A DNA stretch of 64,000 nucleotides from positions 24,351 through 88,350 of the forward strand of contig NZ_JAATVU010000026.1 in NCBI RefSeq assembly GCF_013184745.1. Reading direction: 5' to 3'. Below the pieces are notes generated by a model. It was not told where the DNA came from and ran no database searches. It saw only the letters and a list, made by a program, of their open reading frames with translations. This stretch comes from Mangrovicoccus sp. HB161399. Lineage in GTDB: Bacteria; Pseudomonadota; Alphaproteobacteria; Rhodobacterales; Rhodobacteraceae. Of this stretch, positions 26,431 through 34,341 are shown one piece after another. Position numbers and translations under genes: made by a program. Position 1 is the first letter of the stretch. Each line of letters begins with the position of its first letter.

Positions 26431-27333
26431 ATGCTGACCAAGGACGACCTGCACGGTCTCTTCACCGCCATCGTCACCCCCTTCACCGCCGAGGGCGCGG
26501 TGGATTACGACGCGCTGAAGGCCCTCGTCCGCCTGCAGATCGAGGCCGGCGCCTCGGGCGTCGTGCCGATCGGCGGCACCGGCGAATATCCGGCCCTGTC
26601 GCGCGCCGAGCGCGCGGGCATCGTCTCGGCCTGCGTCGAAACCGCCGAGGGCCGCCCGGTCATGCCCGGCGTGCTCTCGACCGGCTTCCATGACGCCGTG
26701 GAAACCGGCACCGATTTCGCCAAGGTCGGCGCCGCCGGCGTCATGCTGGTGACGCCCTACTATGCGCCGGGTCCGCAGGAAGGCATGATCGACTACTACC
26801 GCGCCTATCGCGACGCGGTCGACCTGCCGGTCATGGCCTACGAGATCCCGCGCCGCACCGGCGTCGCCTTCAAGGCCGAGACCCTGGCCGCGCTGGCCGA
26901 GGACGGCACGCTGATCGGCATGAAATACTCCTCCTACGACCTGCCGGAATTCATCCGCGCCGTCTCGCTGGCGGGGGACAAGATGTCGATCCTCTCCGGC
27001 GAGGAGCCGCTTTTCGCCACCCATGTCGCGCTCGGCGCCAAGGGCGGCGTGCTGGCCACGGCGAACATGTATCCCGGCCACTGGCTGAAGGTCTTCGAGA
27101 CCGCGGCAAACGGCGACCTGAAGGCCGCCGTGGCGCTCTCCAACGCGCTCGGTCCGGTGATCGACGCGGTCTTCCGCGAGACCAATCCGGGTCCGCTCAA
27201 GGTCTACATGGAGATGTGCGGCGTCAAGGCCGGCCCGGTGCGCCGCCCGCTGATCCAGCCCTCCGACGAGACCCTCGAAGCGCTGAAGGCGGCCTTCGCG
27301 GGCTTCGGCGCGGCGGATCTCGCCGCGGCATGA
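26431..27333 (+). CDS. DHDPS/N-acetylneuraminate lyase-family aldolase (second copy)
   Basis: Class I aldolase-fold protein of 300 residues. The probable Schiff-base Lys is in LIGMKYSSYDL, the active-site Tyr in AYEIPRRTG, and the loop is PIGGTGEYPALS. It shares PIGGTGE, TPYYA, IDYY, YEIP-x-RTG, GAKGGVLAT and NPGPL with the lyase at 20299-21222, so the two are paralogues. It overlaps the following FAD oxidoreductase by ATGA and lies behind a TRAP importer, which suggests catabolism of a 2-keto acid. Confidence 0.87.
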   Translation: MLTKDDLHGLFTAIVTPFTAEGAVDYDALKALVRLQIEAGASGVVPIGGTGEYPALSRAERAGIVSACVETAEGRPVMPGVLSTGFHDAVETGTDFAKVGAAGVMLVTPYYAPGPQEGMIDYYRAYRDAVDLPVMAYEIPRRTGVAFKAETLAALAEDGTLIGMKYSSYDLPEFIRAVSLAGDKMSILSGEEPLFATHVALGAKGGVLATANMYPGHWLKVFETAANGDLKAAVALSNALGPVIDAVFRETNPGPLKVYMEMCGVKAGPVRRPLIQPSDETLEALKAAFAGFGAADLAAA

Positions 27334-28754
27334 CCCAGGTGCTCGAGCAGGGCCTTGCGGATGACCTCCTCGGCCTTCTCGGGCCGAAAGGGGTCCGGAC
27401 GGGGGCCGAGATGGCCCCCTGGCTGACCGATTTCCGCCACCGCATGACCGGCACGGCCGCGGCGGTGGCGCTGCCGGCCTCCACCGCGGAGGCGGCGGCC
27501 GCGGTGCGCGCCGCCACATCGCGCGGGCTGCCGGTCTTCCCGCAGGGCGGCAATACCGGGCTCTGCTACGGCGCCGTGCCGAAGGACGGGCTGGTGGTCG
27601 CTCTGCCGCGGATGCGCGGCATCCGGCATTTCGACCGCGCCTCCGGCCTGCTGACCGTCGAGGCCGGCATGACCCTGACAGAGGTGCACGACTTTGCCGC
27701 CGCCGAGGGCCTGCAGTTCCCGCTGCATCTGGGCAGCGAGGGCACGGCACAGATCGGCGGGCTGATCTCCACCAATGCCGGCGGCACGGGCGTTCTGCGC
27801 TATGGCGCGATGCGCGATCTGGTGGCGGGAGTGGAGCTGGTGCTGGCCGACGGGCGCGTGCTCGACGATCTTGCCGCCCTGCCTAAGGACAACCGCGGCT
27901 ATCCGCTGCGCCATATGGTGGCCGGAGCCGAGGGCACGCTGGGGCTGGTGACCGCGGCGACGCTGCGGCTCACGCCGGCGATGCAGGACCGCGCCCATGC
28001 CTGGCTGGCGGTGGACACCGCGGAACAGGCGCTGGAACTGGCCGCGCGGCTGCGCGCCGCGGCAGGGGACGTGCTGGAAGCGCTGGAGCTTCTCGACCGC
28101 GCCCAGGTCAGCTACGTCCAGCGCCACATTCCGGGCACGCGGATGCCCTTTGCCGCAACGCCCGCCTGGTCGCTGCTGGTGGAGCTGGCCTCCGCCCGCG
28201 CCGATGCGGGCATGCAGGGGCTGCTGGAATCCGCGCTGGAATCCGCCTTCGAGGACGGGCTGATCGCCGATGCGGTGATCGCGCAGAGCGAGGGGCAGGG
28301 CGCCGAGATCTGGCATTTCCGCCATTCGGTGACCGAGGCCAATGCCCGCGAGGGCGTTGGCGTCGTCATGGACACCTCCGTCCGTCCGGGGAAGATCGCG
28401 CAGTTCATCGCCGAGGCCGATGCCGTCGCCGCCGCGCGCTTCCCGGAGGCGGAACGCGCCATCACCGCCCATATCGGCGACGGCAATGTCCATTACATCG
28501 TGATGTTCCCGCACGCCCTCTGGGCACGCCACAAGGATCCGATCGCGAAGGAGATGGAGGTCGAGACCGCCATCCATGACGTGGTCGCCCGGCATGGTGG
28601 CAGCTTCTCGGCCGAGCACGGCATCGGGCGGAAGCTGGCTTCCGAGATGGCGCGCCTCGGCGATCCGGTGCGGCTGGAGATCCTGCGCGGCATCAAGGCA
28701 GCCTTCGACCCGCAGGGCCTGATGAATCCCGGCGTGCTTCTTCCCGGCGCGTGA
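27330..28754 (+). CDS. FAD-binding oxidoreductase, GlcD/D-2-hydroxyacid dehydrogenase family (second copy)
   Basis: Flavoprotein of 474 residues with the FAD_binding_4 segments FPQGGNTGLCYG, LISTNAGGTGVLRYG and AGAEGTLGLVT. The C-terminal oxidase domain has AHIGDGNVHY and FSAEHGIGRK. The third segment reads PKDNRGYPLRHMVAG, unlike the NTGLDLKQL of the copy at 18.9 kb, so the two may differ in substrate. Start 27330 overlaps the lyase stop. A strong hairpin follows, so this is the end of the TRAP operon. Confidence 0.85.
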   Translation: MTQVLEQGLADDLLGLLGPKGVRTGAEMAPWLTDFRHRMTGTAAAVALPASTAEAAAAVRAATSRGLPVFPQGGNTGLCYGAVPKDGLVVALPRMRGIRHFDRASGLLTVEAGMTLTEVHDFAAAEGLQFPLHLGSEGTAQIGGLISTNAGGTGVLRYGAMRDLVAGVELVLADGRVLDDLAALPKDNRGYPLRHMVAGAEGTLGLVTAATLRLTPAMQDRAHAWLAVDTAEQALELAARLRAAAGDVLEALELLDRAQVSYVQRHIPGTRMPFAATPAWSLLVELASARADAGMQGLLESALESAFEDGLIADAVIAQSEGQGAEIWHFRHSVTEANAREGVGVVMDTSVRPGKIAQFIAEADAVAAARFPEAERAITAHIGDGNVHYIVMFPHALWARHKDPIAKEMEVETAIHDVVARHGGSFSAEHGIGRKLASEMARLGDPVRLEILRGIKAAFDPQGLMNPGVLLPGA

Positions 28755-28792
28755 CACCCGCCCCCGCACGGGACCGCCCGTGGCCTGGCGGA

Positions 28793-28844
28793 GCCCGACC
28801 CGGCTGCCCTGGGGACAAGGGACCATGGGGCAGCCGGGTCGGGC
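28793..28844. terminator. Bidirectional hairpin between convergent genes
   Basis: A perfect 17-bp inverted repeat (28793-28809 and 28828-28844) with an 18-nt loop lies between the end of the TRAP operon and the end of the LysR-type regulator gene. It has no clear T-run on either side. Its place between convergent genes strongly suggests a shared terminator. Confidence 0.75.
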
Positions 28845-28877
28845 CTTGCTGCCCCTCCGGCCGCCGCGCCCCTGAGG

Positions 28878-29777
28878 TCAGCGGGCGAGCGGACGGAACT
28901 GCACCTGGGTCAGCAGCCAGCTGCGCAGATCGGCGCCCGCCTCGGGGCGTCCTTCCGGCTGGGCGATGTAATACGCCATCTCGGTCGCCATCGGCATGTC
29001 GAGCACGACTTTCAGCGCCCCCGCGGCGATCTCCTCCTCGATCAGGTAGCGCGGCAGCAGCGCATGGCCCAGCCCGGCACGGGCTGCCTCGATCGCCGGG
29101 GCGAACTGGTCGAACCAGTGGCCCTCGCGCGGGCGCGGCGGCTCGACATCCGCCCGGGCGAACCAGTCCGGCCAGAGATCGGGCCGCTCGCCGACATGCA
29201 GCCGCGGCGCTTCGGCCAGATCCGCCGGGCCGCGCAGCACCGCCTCGGCCAGCGTTCCGCCCGCAACAGGCACCACGATCTCGCTGCACAGATAGGTGCA
29301 GCGCGCGCCCGGCCAGACCGGATGGCCGAAATGGATCGCCAGGTCGCAGCCCGCGCCGTCCAGCTCGAACACCTCGCCGCGGGTCGTCAGGTCGACCTGC
29401 AGTCCCGGCCGCTCGGCCAGGTACCCCGCCAGCCGCGGCATCAGCCAGCGCGTGGCGAAGGTCGCGGGCGCGTTCAGCCGCACCATCCGCCCGGCGCCCG
29501 GTTCGGCCCCGGCATGGCGCATCGTGGATTCCGCCATCTGCAGCAGCCGCGCCGCCTGCGCCCGCAGCACCTCGCCCGCCGGGGTCGGCAGCACGCGGCC
29601 GCGCACCCGCTCGAACAGCGGCTTGCCGAGCTGCGCCTCCAGCTCGCGGATCTGGCGGCTGACCGCGCTCTGGGTGAGGGCCAGCTCTTCGCCCGCGCGG
29701 GTAAAATTGCGGTGCCGCGCCGCGCATTCGAAGGTCTGCAGCAGCTTCAGGTCGGGCAGGTTGCGGCGTTCGAGCAT
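28878..29777 (-). CDS. LysR-type transcriptional regulator
   Basis: Regulator of 299 residues with an N-terminal winged helix (about 5-65: LKLLQTFECAARHRNFTRAGEELALTQSAVSRQI in short segments) and a C-terminal effector domain. The ATG at 29777 was chosen because it gives the standard length and is preceded by GGAG 8 nt away; upstream in-frame ATGs exist. It diverges from hglS with a palindrome between them, so it very probably controls hglS and the aldehyde dehydrogenase gene. The effector is probably an intermediate of that pathway. Confidence 0.92.
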   Translation of the reverse strand: MLERRNLPDLKLLQTFECAARHRNFTRAGEELALTQSAVSRQIRELEAQLGKPLFERVRGRVLPTPAGEVLRAQAARLLQMAESTMRHAGAEPGAGRMVRLNAPATFATRWLMPRLAGYLAERPGLQVDLTTRGEVFELDGAGCDLAIHFGHPVWPGARCTYLCSEIVVPVAGGTLAEAVLRGPADLAEAPRLHVGERPDLWPDWFARADVEPPRPREGHWFDQFAPAIEAARAGLGHALLPRYLIEEEIAAGALKVVLDMPMATEMAYYIAQPEGRPEAGADLRSWLLTQVQFRPLAR

Positions 29778-29838
29778 CAGACGGCTCCGGCTAGAGGCGA
29801 TGCCGCCATTTGCCATGGGCATGCCATTCGGCACAAGC

Positions 29839-29855
29839 CATTCCCATTGGGAATG
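29839..29855. promoter_or_regulatory. LysR-type operator, 17-bp palindrome
   Basis: CATTCCCA-T-TGGGAATG is a perfect inverted repeat around one central base and contains the T-N11-A pattern of LysR-type sites. It lies between the divergent lysR-type gene and hglS, 62 bp from the former and 84 bp from the latter, the usual place for an autoregulatory and activating site. Confidence 0.65.
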
Positions 29856-29938
29856 AAGGCATGTGCAACTGTCGTTGGCGGGCAGCGCCCCGGACACGCT
29901 AGGGTGCGGGCAAGCGGCAGAGGACTGCAGGACACGCC

Positions 29939-31321
29939 ATGACCCTTTCCCATATTTCCCCCGACGAAATCCGCGCGCGGTTCGCCCGCGCCATGTCCGG
30001 GATGTACCGCGCCGAGGTGCCCGCCTATGGCACGCTGGTCAGCCTGGTCGCGGCGGTGAATGCCGGGACTCTCGCCACCGATCCGGCCGAGAAGGCGCGC
30101 CTGGATGCCCTCGGCGAATTCGACCGCATCAGCGAGGAGCGCCACGGCGCCATCCGGCTGGGCACGGCGGAGGAGCTGGCGACCATGCGCCGGCTGTTCG
30201 CGGTGATGGGCATGGTGCCGGTGGGCTATTACGACCTCTCGGTCGCGGGCGTCCCGGTGCATTCCACCGCCTTCCGCCCGATCGATCCGGCATCGCTGGC
30301 GAAGAACCCGTTCCGGGTCTTCACGTCGCTCCTGCGGCTCGACCTGATCGCGGACGAAGCCCTGCGCGCCGAGGCGGCGGAGGTGCTGGAGGCGCGCCGG
30401 ATCTACACCCCCCGCTGCCTCGATCTGATCGCGAAGGCGGAGGCCGAGGGCGGCCTGTCCGAGGCGGATGCGCAGGCCTTCGTGGCCGAAGCGCTGGAAA
30501 CCTTCCGCTGGCACGCCGAGGCCAATGTCACCCAGGCCCTCTACCGCCGCCTGCATGACGCGCACCGGCTGGTGGCGGACGTGGTCAGCTTCAAGGGACC
30601 TCACATCAACCACCTGACGCCGCGCACGCTGGATATCGATGCGGTGCAGGCGCGGATGCCGGGCGAGGGGATCGCGCCCAAGGCGGTGATCGAGGGCCCG
30701 CCGTCGCGCAAGGTGCCGATCCTCCTGCGCCAGACCTCGTTCAAGGCGCTGGAAGAGGCGGTCGATTTCCTCTCCGACGGCACCAACGCGCCGGGCAGCC
30801 ACACCGCCCGCTTCGGCGAGATCGAGCAGCGCGGGCTGGCCCTGACGCCGAAGGGGCAGGCGCTCTACGACCGGCTGCTGGCCGAGACCCGCGCCAAGGC
30901 GACGCCGAAGGCCGACGGCTCGAATGCCGCCGAGTATGTCGCCGCGCTCGAAGACACTTTTGCCGCCTTCCCCGACGACCTGGAGACGCTGCGGCTCGAA
31001 GGCTACGGCTATTTCCGCTACTCGCCCGTGGGCGACGCCACCGAGGCCGACCTGTCGCGCAGCGCGGCGGAGCTGGTCGCGGCCGGCATGCTGCGCGCCG
31101 ATCCGATTACCTACGAGGATTTCCTGCCGGTCTCCGCAGCGGGCATCTTCCAGTCGAACCTGGGCGACGGCGCGGCGCAGGCCTTCGCTGCCAATCCCAA
31201 CCGCGCGCGCTTCGAGGAAGACCTCGGCGCGCCGGTCACCGATCTCCACCAGCTCTATGCCGAGGCCGAAGCCGCCTCGCTGGCCCGCGCGCGCGCCGAT
31301 CTGGCCCGCGCCGTGGCGTGA
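29939..31321 (+). CDS. hglS: 2-oxoadipate dioxygenase/decarboxylase (DUF1338, HglS)
   Basis: Non-haem iron enzyme of 460 residues that converts 2-oxoadipate to D-2-hydroxyglutarate in bacterial lysine catabolism. The DUF1338 hallmarks are EERHGAIRLGT (His 69), KGPHINHLTPRTLDID (His 225) and RFGEIEQRG (Glu 294), which match the family's His-His-Glu metal triad, and SFKALEEAVDF between them. The length is normal. GCAGGAC stands upstream of the ATG. The next gene encodes an AmaB-type dehydrogenase two steps earlier in the same pathway, which supports the call. Confidence 0.9.
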   Translation: MTLSHISPDEIRARFARAMSGMYRAEVPAYGTLVSLVAAVNAGTLATDPAEKARLDALGEFDRISEERHGAIRLGTAEELATMRRLFAVMGMVPVGYYDLSVAGVPVHSTAFRPIDPASLAKNPFRVFTSLLRLDLIADEALRAEAAEVLEARRIYTPRCLDLIAKAEAEGGLSEADAQAFVAEALETFRWHAEANVTQALYRRLHDAHRLVADVVSFKGPHINHLTPRTLDIDAVQARMPGEGIAPKAVIEGPPSRKVPILLRQTSFKALEEAVDFLSDGTNAPGSHTARFGEIEQRGLALTPKGQALYDRLLAETRAKATPKADGSNAAEYVAALEDTFAAFPDDLETLRLEGYGYFRYSPVGDATEADLSRSAAELVAAGMLRADPITYEDFLPVSAAGIFQSNLGDGAAQAFAANPNRARFEEDLGAPVTDLHQLYAEAEAASLARARADLARAVA

Positions 31322-31346
31322 CCCCATCAAGGACAAGGACCTGACC

Positions 31347-32870
31347 ATGCTGACGAAACCCCTTTCGACCGTCACCCGCGAGACCATGGAGGCCTGCGGA
31401 GTCGCTGCGGCGCTGGATGCTGCCGGCGGCATGGCCGTGATCTCGCCGGTCACCGGCGAGCCGGTCGCGACGCTTGCCACGCATTCCGCCGGCGAGGCCA
31501 CCGCGATGGTCGCCAAGGCCTCGGACGCCTTCCGCAAGTGGCGCATGGTGCCCGCGCCGCGCCGGGGCGAGCTGGTCCGGCTCTATGCCGAGGAGCTGCG
31601 CAAGGCCAAGGAAGACCTCGGCCGCATGGTGTCGATCGAAGCCGGCAAGTCGCCGTCGGAAGGCCTCGGCGAAGTGCAGGAGATGATCGACATCTGCGAT
31701 TTCGCGGTCGGCCTGTCGCGCCAGCTCTACGGCCTGACCATCGCCACCGAGCGCCCCGGCCACCGCATGATGGAAACCTGGCATCCGCTGGGCGTCGTCG
31801 GCATCATCACCGCCTTCAACTTCCCCTGCGCGCCCTGGTGCTGGAACTCGGCGCTGGCGCTGGTCTGCGGCGACCCGGTGATCTGGAAGCCTTCGGAGAA
31901 GACCCCGCTGACCGCCCTGGCCTGCCAGGCGGTGCTGGACCGCGCCATCGCGCGCTTCGGTTCGGACGCGCCCGAAGGGCTGAGCCAGGTGCTGGTCGGC
32001 GGGCCGGAGCTGGGCGAAGTGCTGGTCGAGAGCGACAAGGTCTCGCTGATCTCCGCCACCGGGTCGACCCGCATGGGCCGGATCGTCGGTCCGAAGGTCG
32101 CGGCGCGCTTCGGCCGCTGCATCCTGGAACTCGGCGGCAACAATGCGGGCATCGTCTGCCCCTCGGCCGACATGGACATGGCGCTGCGCGCCATCGCCTT
32201 CGGCGCGATGGGCACCGCGGGCCAGCGCTGCACCACCATGCGCCGCCTCTTCGTACATGAAAGCGTCTACGACCAGATCGTGCCCGCGCTGAAGAAGGCC
32301 TATTCCTCCGTCACCGTCGGCAACCCGCTGGAGACCTCCGCGCTGGTCGGCCCGCTGATCGACAAGGCGGCCTTCGACGGAATGGCCAAGGCTCTGGAGG
32401 AAGCGGCAGCCATGGGCGGGATCGTCCATGAGGGTGGCCGCGAGGCCGTCGGTCCGGACACGTCCTACTACGTGAAGCCCGCAATCGTCGAGATGCCGGT
32501 CCATGACGGCCCGGTGCTGCGCGAAACCTTCGCGCCGATCCTCTACGTGATGAAATACGCCGATCTGGACGACGCCATCGAGATGCACAACGCGGTGGGC
32601 GGCGGCCTCAGCTCGTCGATCTTCACCACCGACCTGCGCGAGATGGAGACCTTCCTGTCGGCCCGCGGCTCGGATTGCGGCATCGCCAACGTCAATATCG
32701 GCACCTCGGGCGCCGAGATCGGCGGCGCCTTCGGCGGCGAGAAGGAAACCGGCGGCGGGCGCGAGTCCGGCTCGGACGCCTGGCGCGCCTACATGCGCCG
32801 CGCGACCAACACGATCAACTACTCGAAGGAACTTCCGCTCGCCCAGGGCGTGGTCTTCGACATCGACTGA
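31347..32870 (+). CDS. amaB: L-piperidine-6-carboxylate/aminoadipate-semialdehyde dehydrogenase (ALDH7 family, AmaB)
   Basis: NAD-dependent aldehyde dehydrogenase of 507 residues. The catalytic Glu 261 is in LELGGNNAG and the catalytic Cys 295 in TAGQRCTTMRR. The C-terminal FGGEKETGGGRESGSDAW segment is characteristic of the ALDH7/antiquitin group, which oxidises aminoadipate semialdehyde to 2-aminoadipate. The ATG at 31347 follows AAGGAC. It is co-transcribed with hglS, 25 bp upstream. The 2-aminoadipate aminotransferase that should link the two steps is not in this window. Confidence 0.88.
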   Translation: MLTKPLSTVTRETMEACGVAAALDAAGGMAVISPVTGEPVATLATHSAGEATAMVAKASDAFRKWRMVPAPRRGELVRLYAEELRKAKEDLGRMVSIEAGKSPSEGLGEVQEMIDICDFAVGLSRQLYGLTIATERPGHRMMETWHPLGVVGIITAFNFPCAPWCWNSALALVCGDPVIWKPSEKTPLTALACQAVLDRAIARFGSDAPEGLSQVLVGGPELGEVLVESDKVSLISATGSTRMGRIVGPKVAARFGRCILELGGNNAGIVCPSADMDMALRAIAFGAMGTAGQRCTTMRRLFVHESVYDQIVPALKKAYSSVTVGNPLETSALVGPLIDKAAFDGMAKALEEAAAMGGIVHEGGREAVGPDTSYYVKPAIVEMPVHDGPVLRETFAPILYVMKYADLDDAIEMHNAVGGGLSSSIFTTDLREMETFLSARGSDCGIANVNIGTSGAEIGGAFGGEKETGGGRESGSDAWRAYMRRATNTINYSKELPLAQGVVFDID

Positions 32871-32873
32871 GGC

Positions 32874-33665
32874 TCAGGAGGCGCGGGACATGTCCCGCGC
32901 CTTTTCCGTCGCTGCGTCGAGCGCCTCCCGGACGGCGCCGTCGAACCCGGCATCGCGCGCGGCCTCCATGGCCGCCGCCGTCGTTCCGGCGTAGTCGATG
33001 AAGTCCTGCACCAGATCCCCGGCCTTGCCGATATTGCCGGCAAGCATCTGCGAGGCGTCGCAGACCACCGCCTCGGCCGCGCGGTGAGCGATCCGCTCGG
33101 GCAGCCCGGCCCGCAGCGCCGCCGTGCTCAGCGCATTCGCAAGGAGCGCGCTCCAGGCCGGGCCCGATCCCGCCAGCGCCGTCAGCACGTCGAGCTGGTC
33201 TTCGCTGTCGATCTTGTCCTCGCGCCCCGTCGCGCCGAGGATGCGCGCCGCCAGCGCCTTGTCCCCTTCCGTCACCGCATCGCTTGCGACCCAGGGCGCG
33301 TAGCTGCGGCCGATTTCGACGGCAGCATTCGGCATGGCGCGCACGATCCGCTCCGACCCGGTGCGGGCGGCGATCTCGCCGGCCGGGACCCCGGCCATCA
33401 GCGAAATCACCAGCGCACCGGGACAGGACCAGGCGCCGCCGCGGAAATCCTGCGGCCGCACCGAGAGGATCACCACCTCGGCAGCTTCGGGCAGCTCCGT
33501 CTCCCAGCGCAGTTCCGGCCAGCCGGCATAGGCCGGTGACGGCCCCGAGCGGTTGAGGCCGACCAGTCGGCCGGGCGGGACGATGCCCTGGCGCAGCAGC
33601 GCCGGTCCGATGGCGCGGCCGAGCCAGCCGGTTGCACCGGCCAGGACGATGAGGGGGTCTTGCAT
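32874..33665 (-). CDS. Pyrroline-5-carboxylate reductase (ProC) family protein
   Basis: NAD(P)H-dependent imine reductase family protein of 263 residues. The Rossmann motif is GATGWLGRAI at about 9-18. The ProC features RAMPNAAVEIGRSYAPW and the signature TALAGSGPAW are present, followed by the all-helical dimerisation domain. The ATG at 33665 has AAGGACC upstream; longer starts are unsupported. Its end is 3 bp from the end of the aldehyde dehydrogenase gene on the other strand. It could make proline or, given its neighbours, reduce a six-membered cyclic imine of the lysine pathway; both are inferences. Confidence 0.82.
   Translation of the reverse strand: MQDPLIVLAGATGWLGRAIGPALLRQGIVPPGRLVGLNRSGPSPAYAGWPELRWETELPEAAEVVILSVRPQDFRGGAWSCPGALVISLMAGVPAGEIAARTGSERIVRAMPNAAVEIGRSYAPWVASDAVTEGDKALAARILGATGREDKIDSEDQLDVLTALAGSGPAWSALLANALSTAALRAGLPERIAHRAAEAVVCDASQMLAGNIGKAGDLVQDFIDYAGTTAAAMEAARDAGFDGAVREALDAATEKARDMSRAS
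32880..32905 (+). terminator. Palindromic terminator for hglS-amaB, inside the convergent ProC-family gene
   Basis: A perfect 22-bp palindrome (32880-32901) is followed by TTTT, 9 bp after the aldehyde dehydrogenase stop. It fits a factor-independent terminator for the plus-strand operon. Its bases also encode the last residues of the ProC-family protein on the minus strand, so the sequence does double duty. Confidence 0.7.
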
Positions 33666-34341
33666 CCGGAGGGTCCTTCCATGTGCGGGTTCGGGAGCCA
33701 CGGGACAGGACCCTAGGCGCGTGTGTCGGCACCCGCAAGGAAAATGGACAGCAATGTACATTTTGGCGGGTGTCTTGGCTGCCCAGGGAAGCCGCTAGGA
33801 AATGCCGGGAATGGCAGCCGGAAAGGGCGGCGGAACGTGCCGGGCATCCCGTTCCGCTGTCCGCGATGCACCGGCAATCCCGGCCGGCGCGGGGCAGTCC
33901 GGCCGCTGCGCGGCGGCCTGCCGGATGGCGTGCGGCAGGCAGGATGTCCGGCTGCGCGCGGCTCTTCCGGATGGCATGGCAGGCTGGACCGGAGAGCGGG
34001 CCTTGCCCGTCGGCCACGAAGCCTGGCCGGCCGCCGGGTCTCGTCAGGGATTGGCCAGGAGCGCGCAAGGACCGCGTTTGCGGCCAGTGCCCGGGCGAGC
34101 TCGGCTGTCCGGATCAGCGCCCGGAGATCGGACATGCCGGACGCGGCAGCACGCCAAGCCTTCCGGTCCGTGCCGCACGGTGCCGCCACTTGCACCGACA
34201 CGCCCCGGCGCTGAAGGCAACCGGACGTCACCGGCCACCGCCGATGCGCGGGAGGACGTGGCGGTCATCGCCGGGAACGGACGGTCCGGCCGGAATGGTG
34301 CAGCAGGGGCGGCAGTCGGGCAGGGCGTGCCTGCCCGGCGC
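33666..34341. other. 676-bp stretch without a supported gene
   Basis: Open frames exist on both strands but their translations are rich in Arg, Pro and Gly, lack recognisable motifs and have no Shine-Dalgarno site. The part next to 33665 must hold the promoter of the ProC-family gene; AAAATGGACAGCAATGTACATTTTGG at 33740 is its AT-richest part. The part next to 34342 holds a hairpin at 34318-34336. The rest may be a decayed gene or an untranslated region. Confidence 0.6.
34318..34336 (-). terminator. Hairpin after the coiled-coil protein gene
   Basis: GGGCAGG and CCTGCCC pair around a GCGTG loop, 6 bp beyond the stop of the minus-strand surface-glycan operon. There is no T-run. A terminator is plausible but weak. 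Confidence 0.4.

Noticed and set aside
24288..26486. Open frame of 732 codons on the minus strand opposite the TRAP membrane subunits
   Set aside because: Same shadow pattern (His, Asp, Gln, Arg rich), no motif, and it covers three well-supported plus-strand genes.
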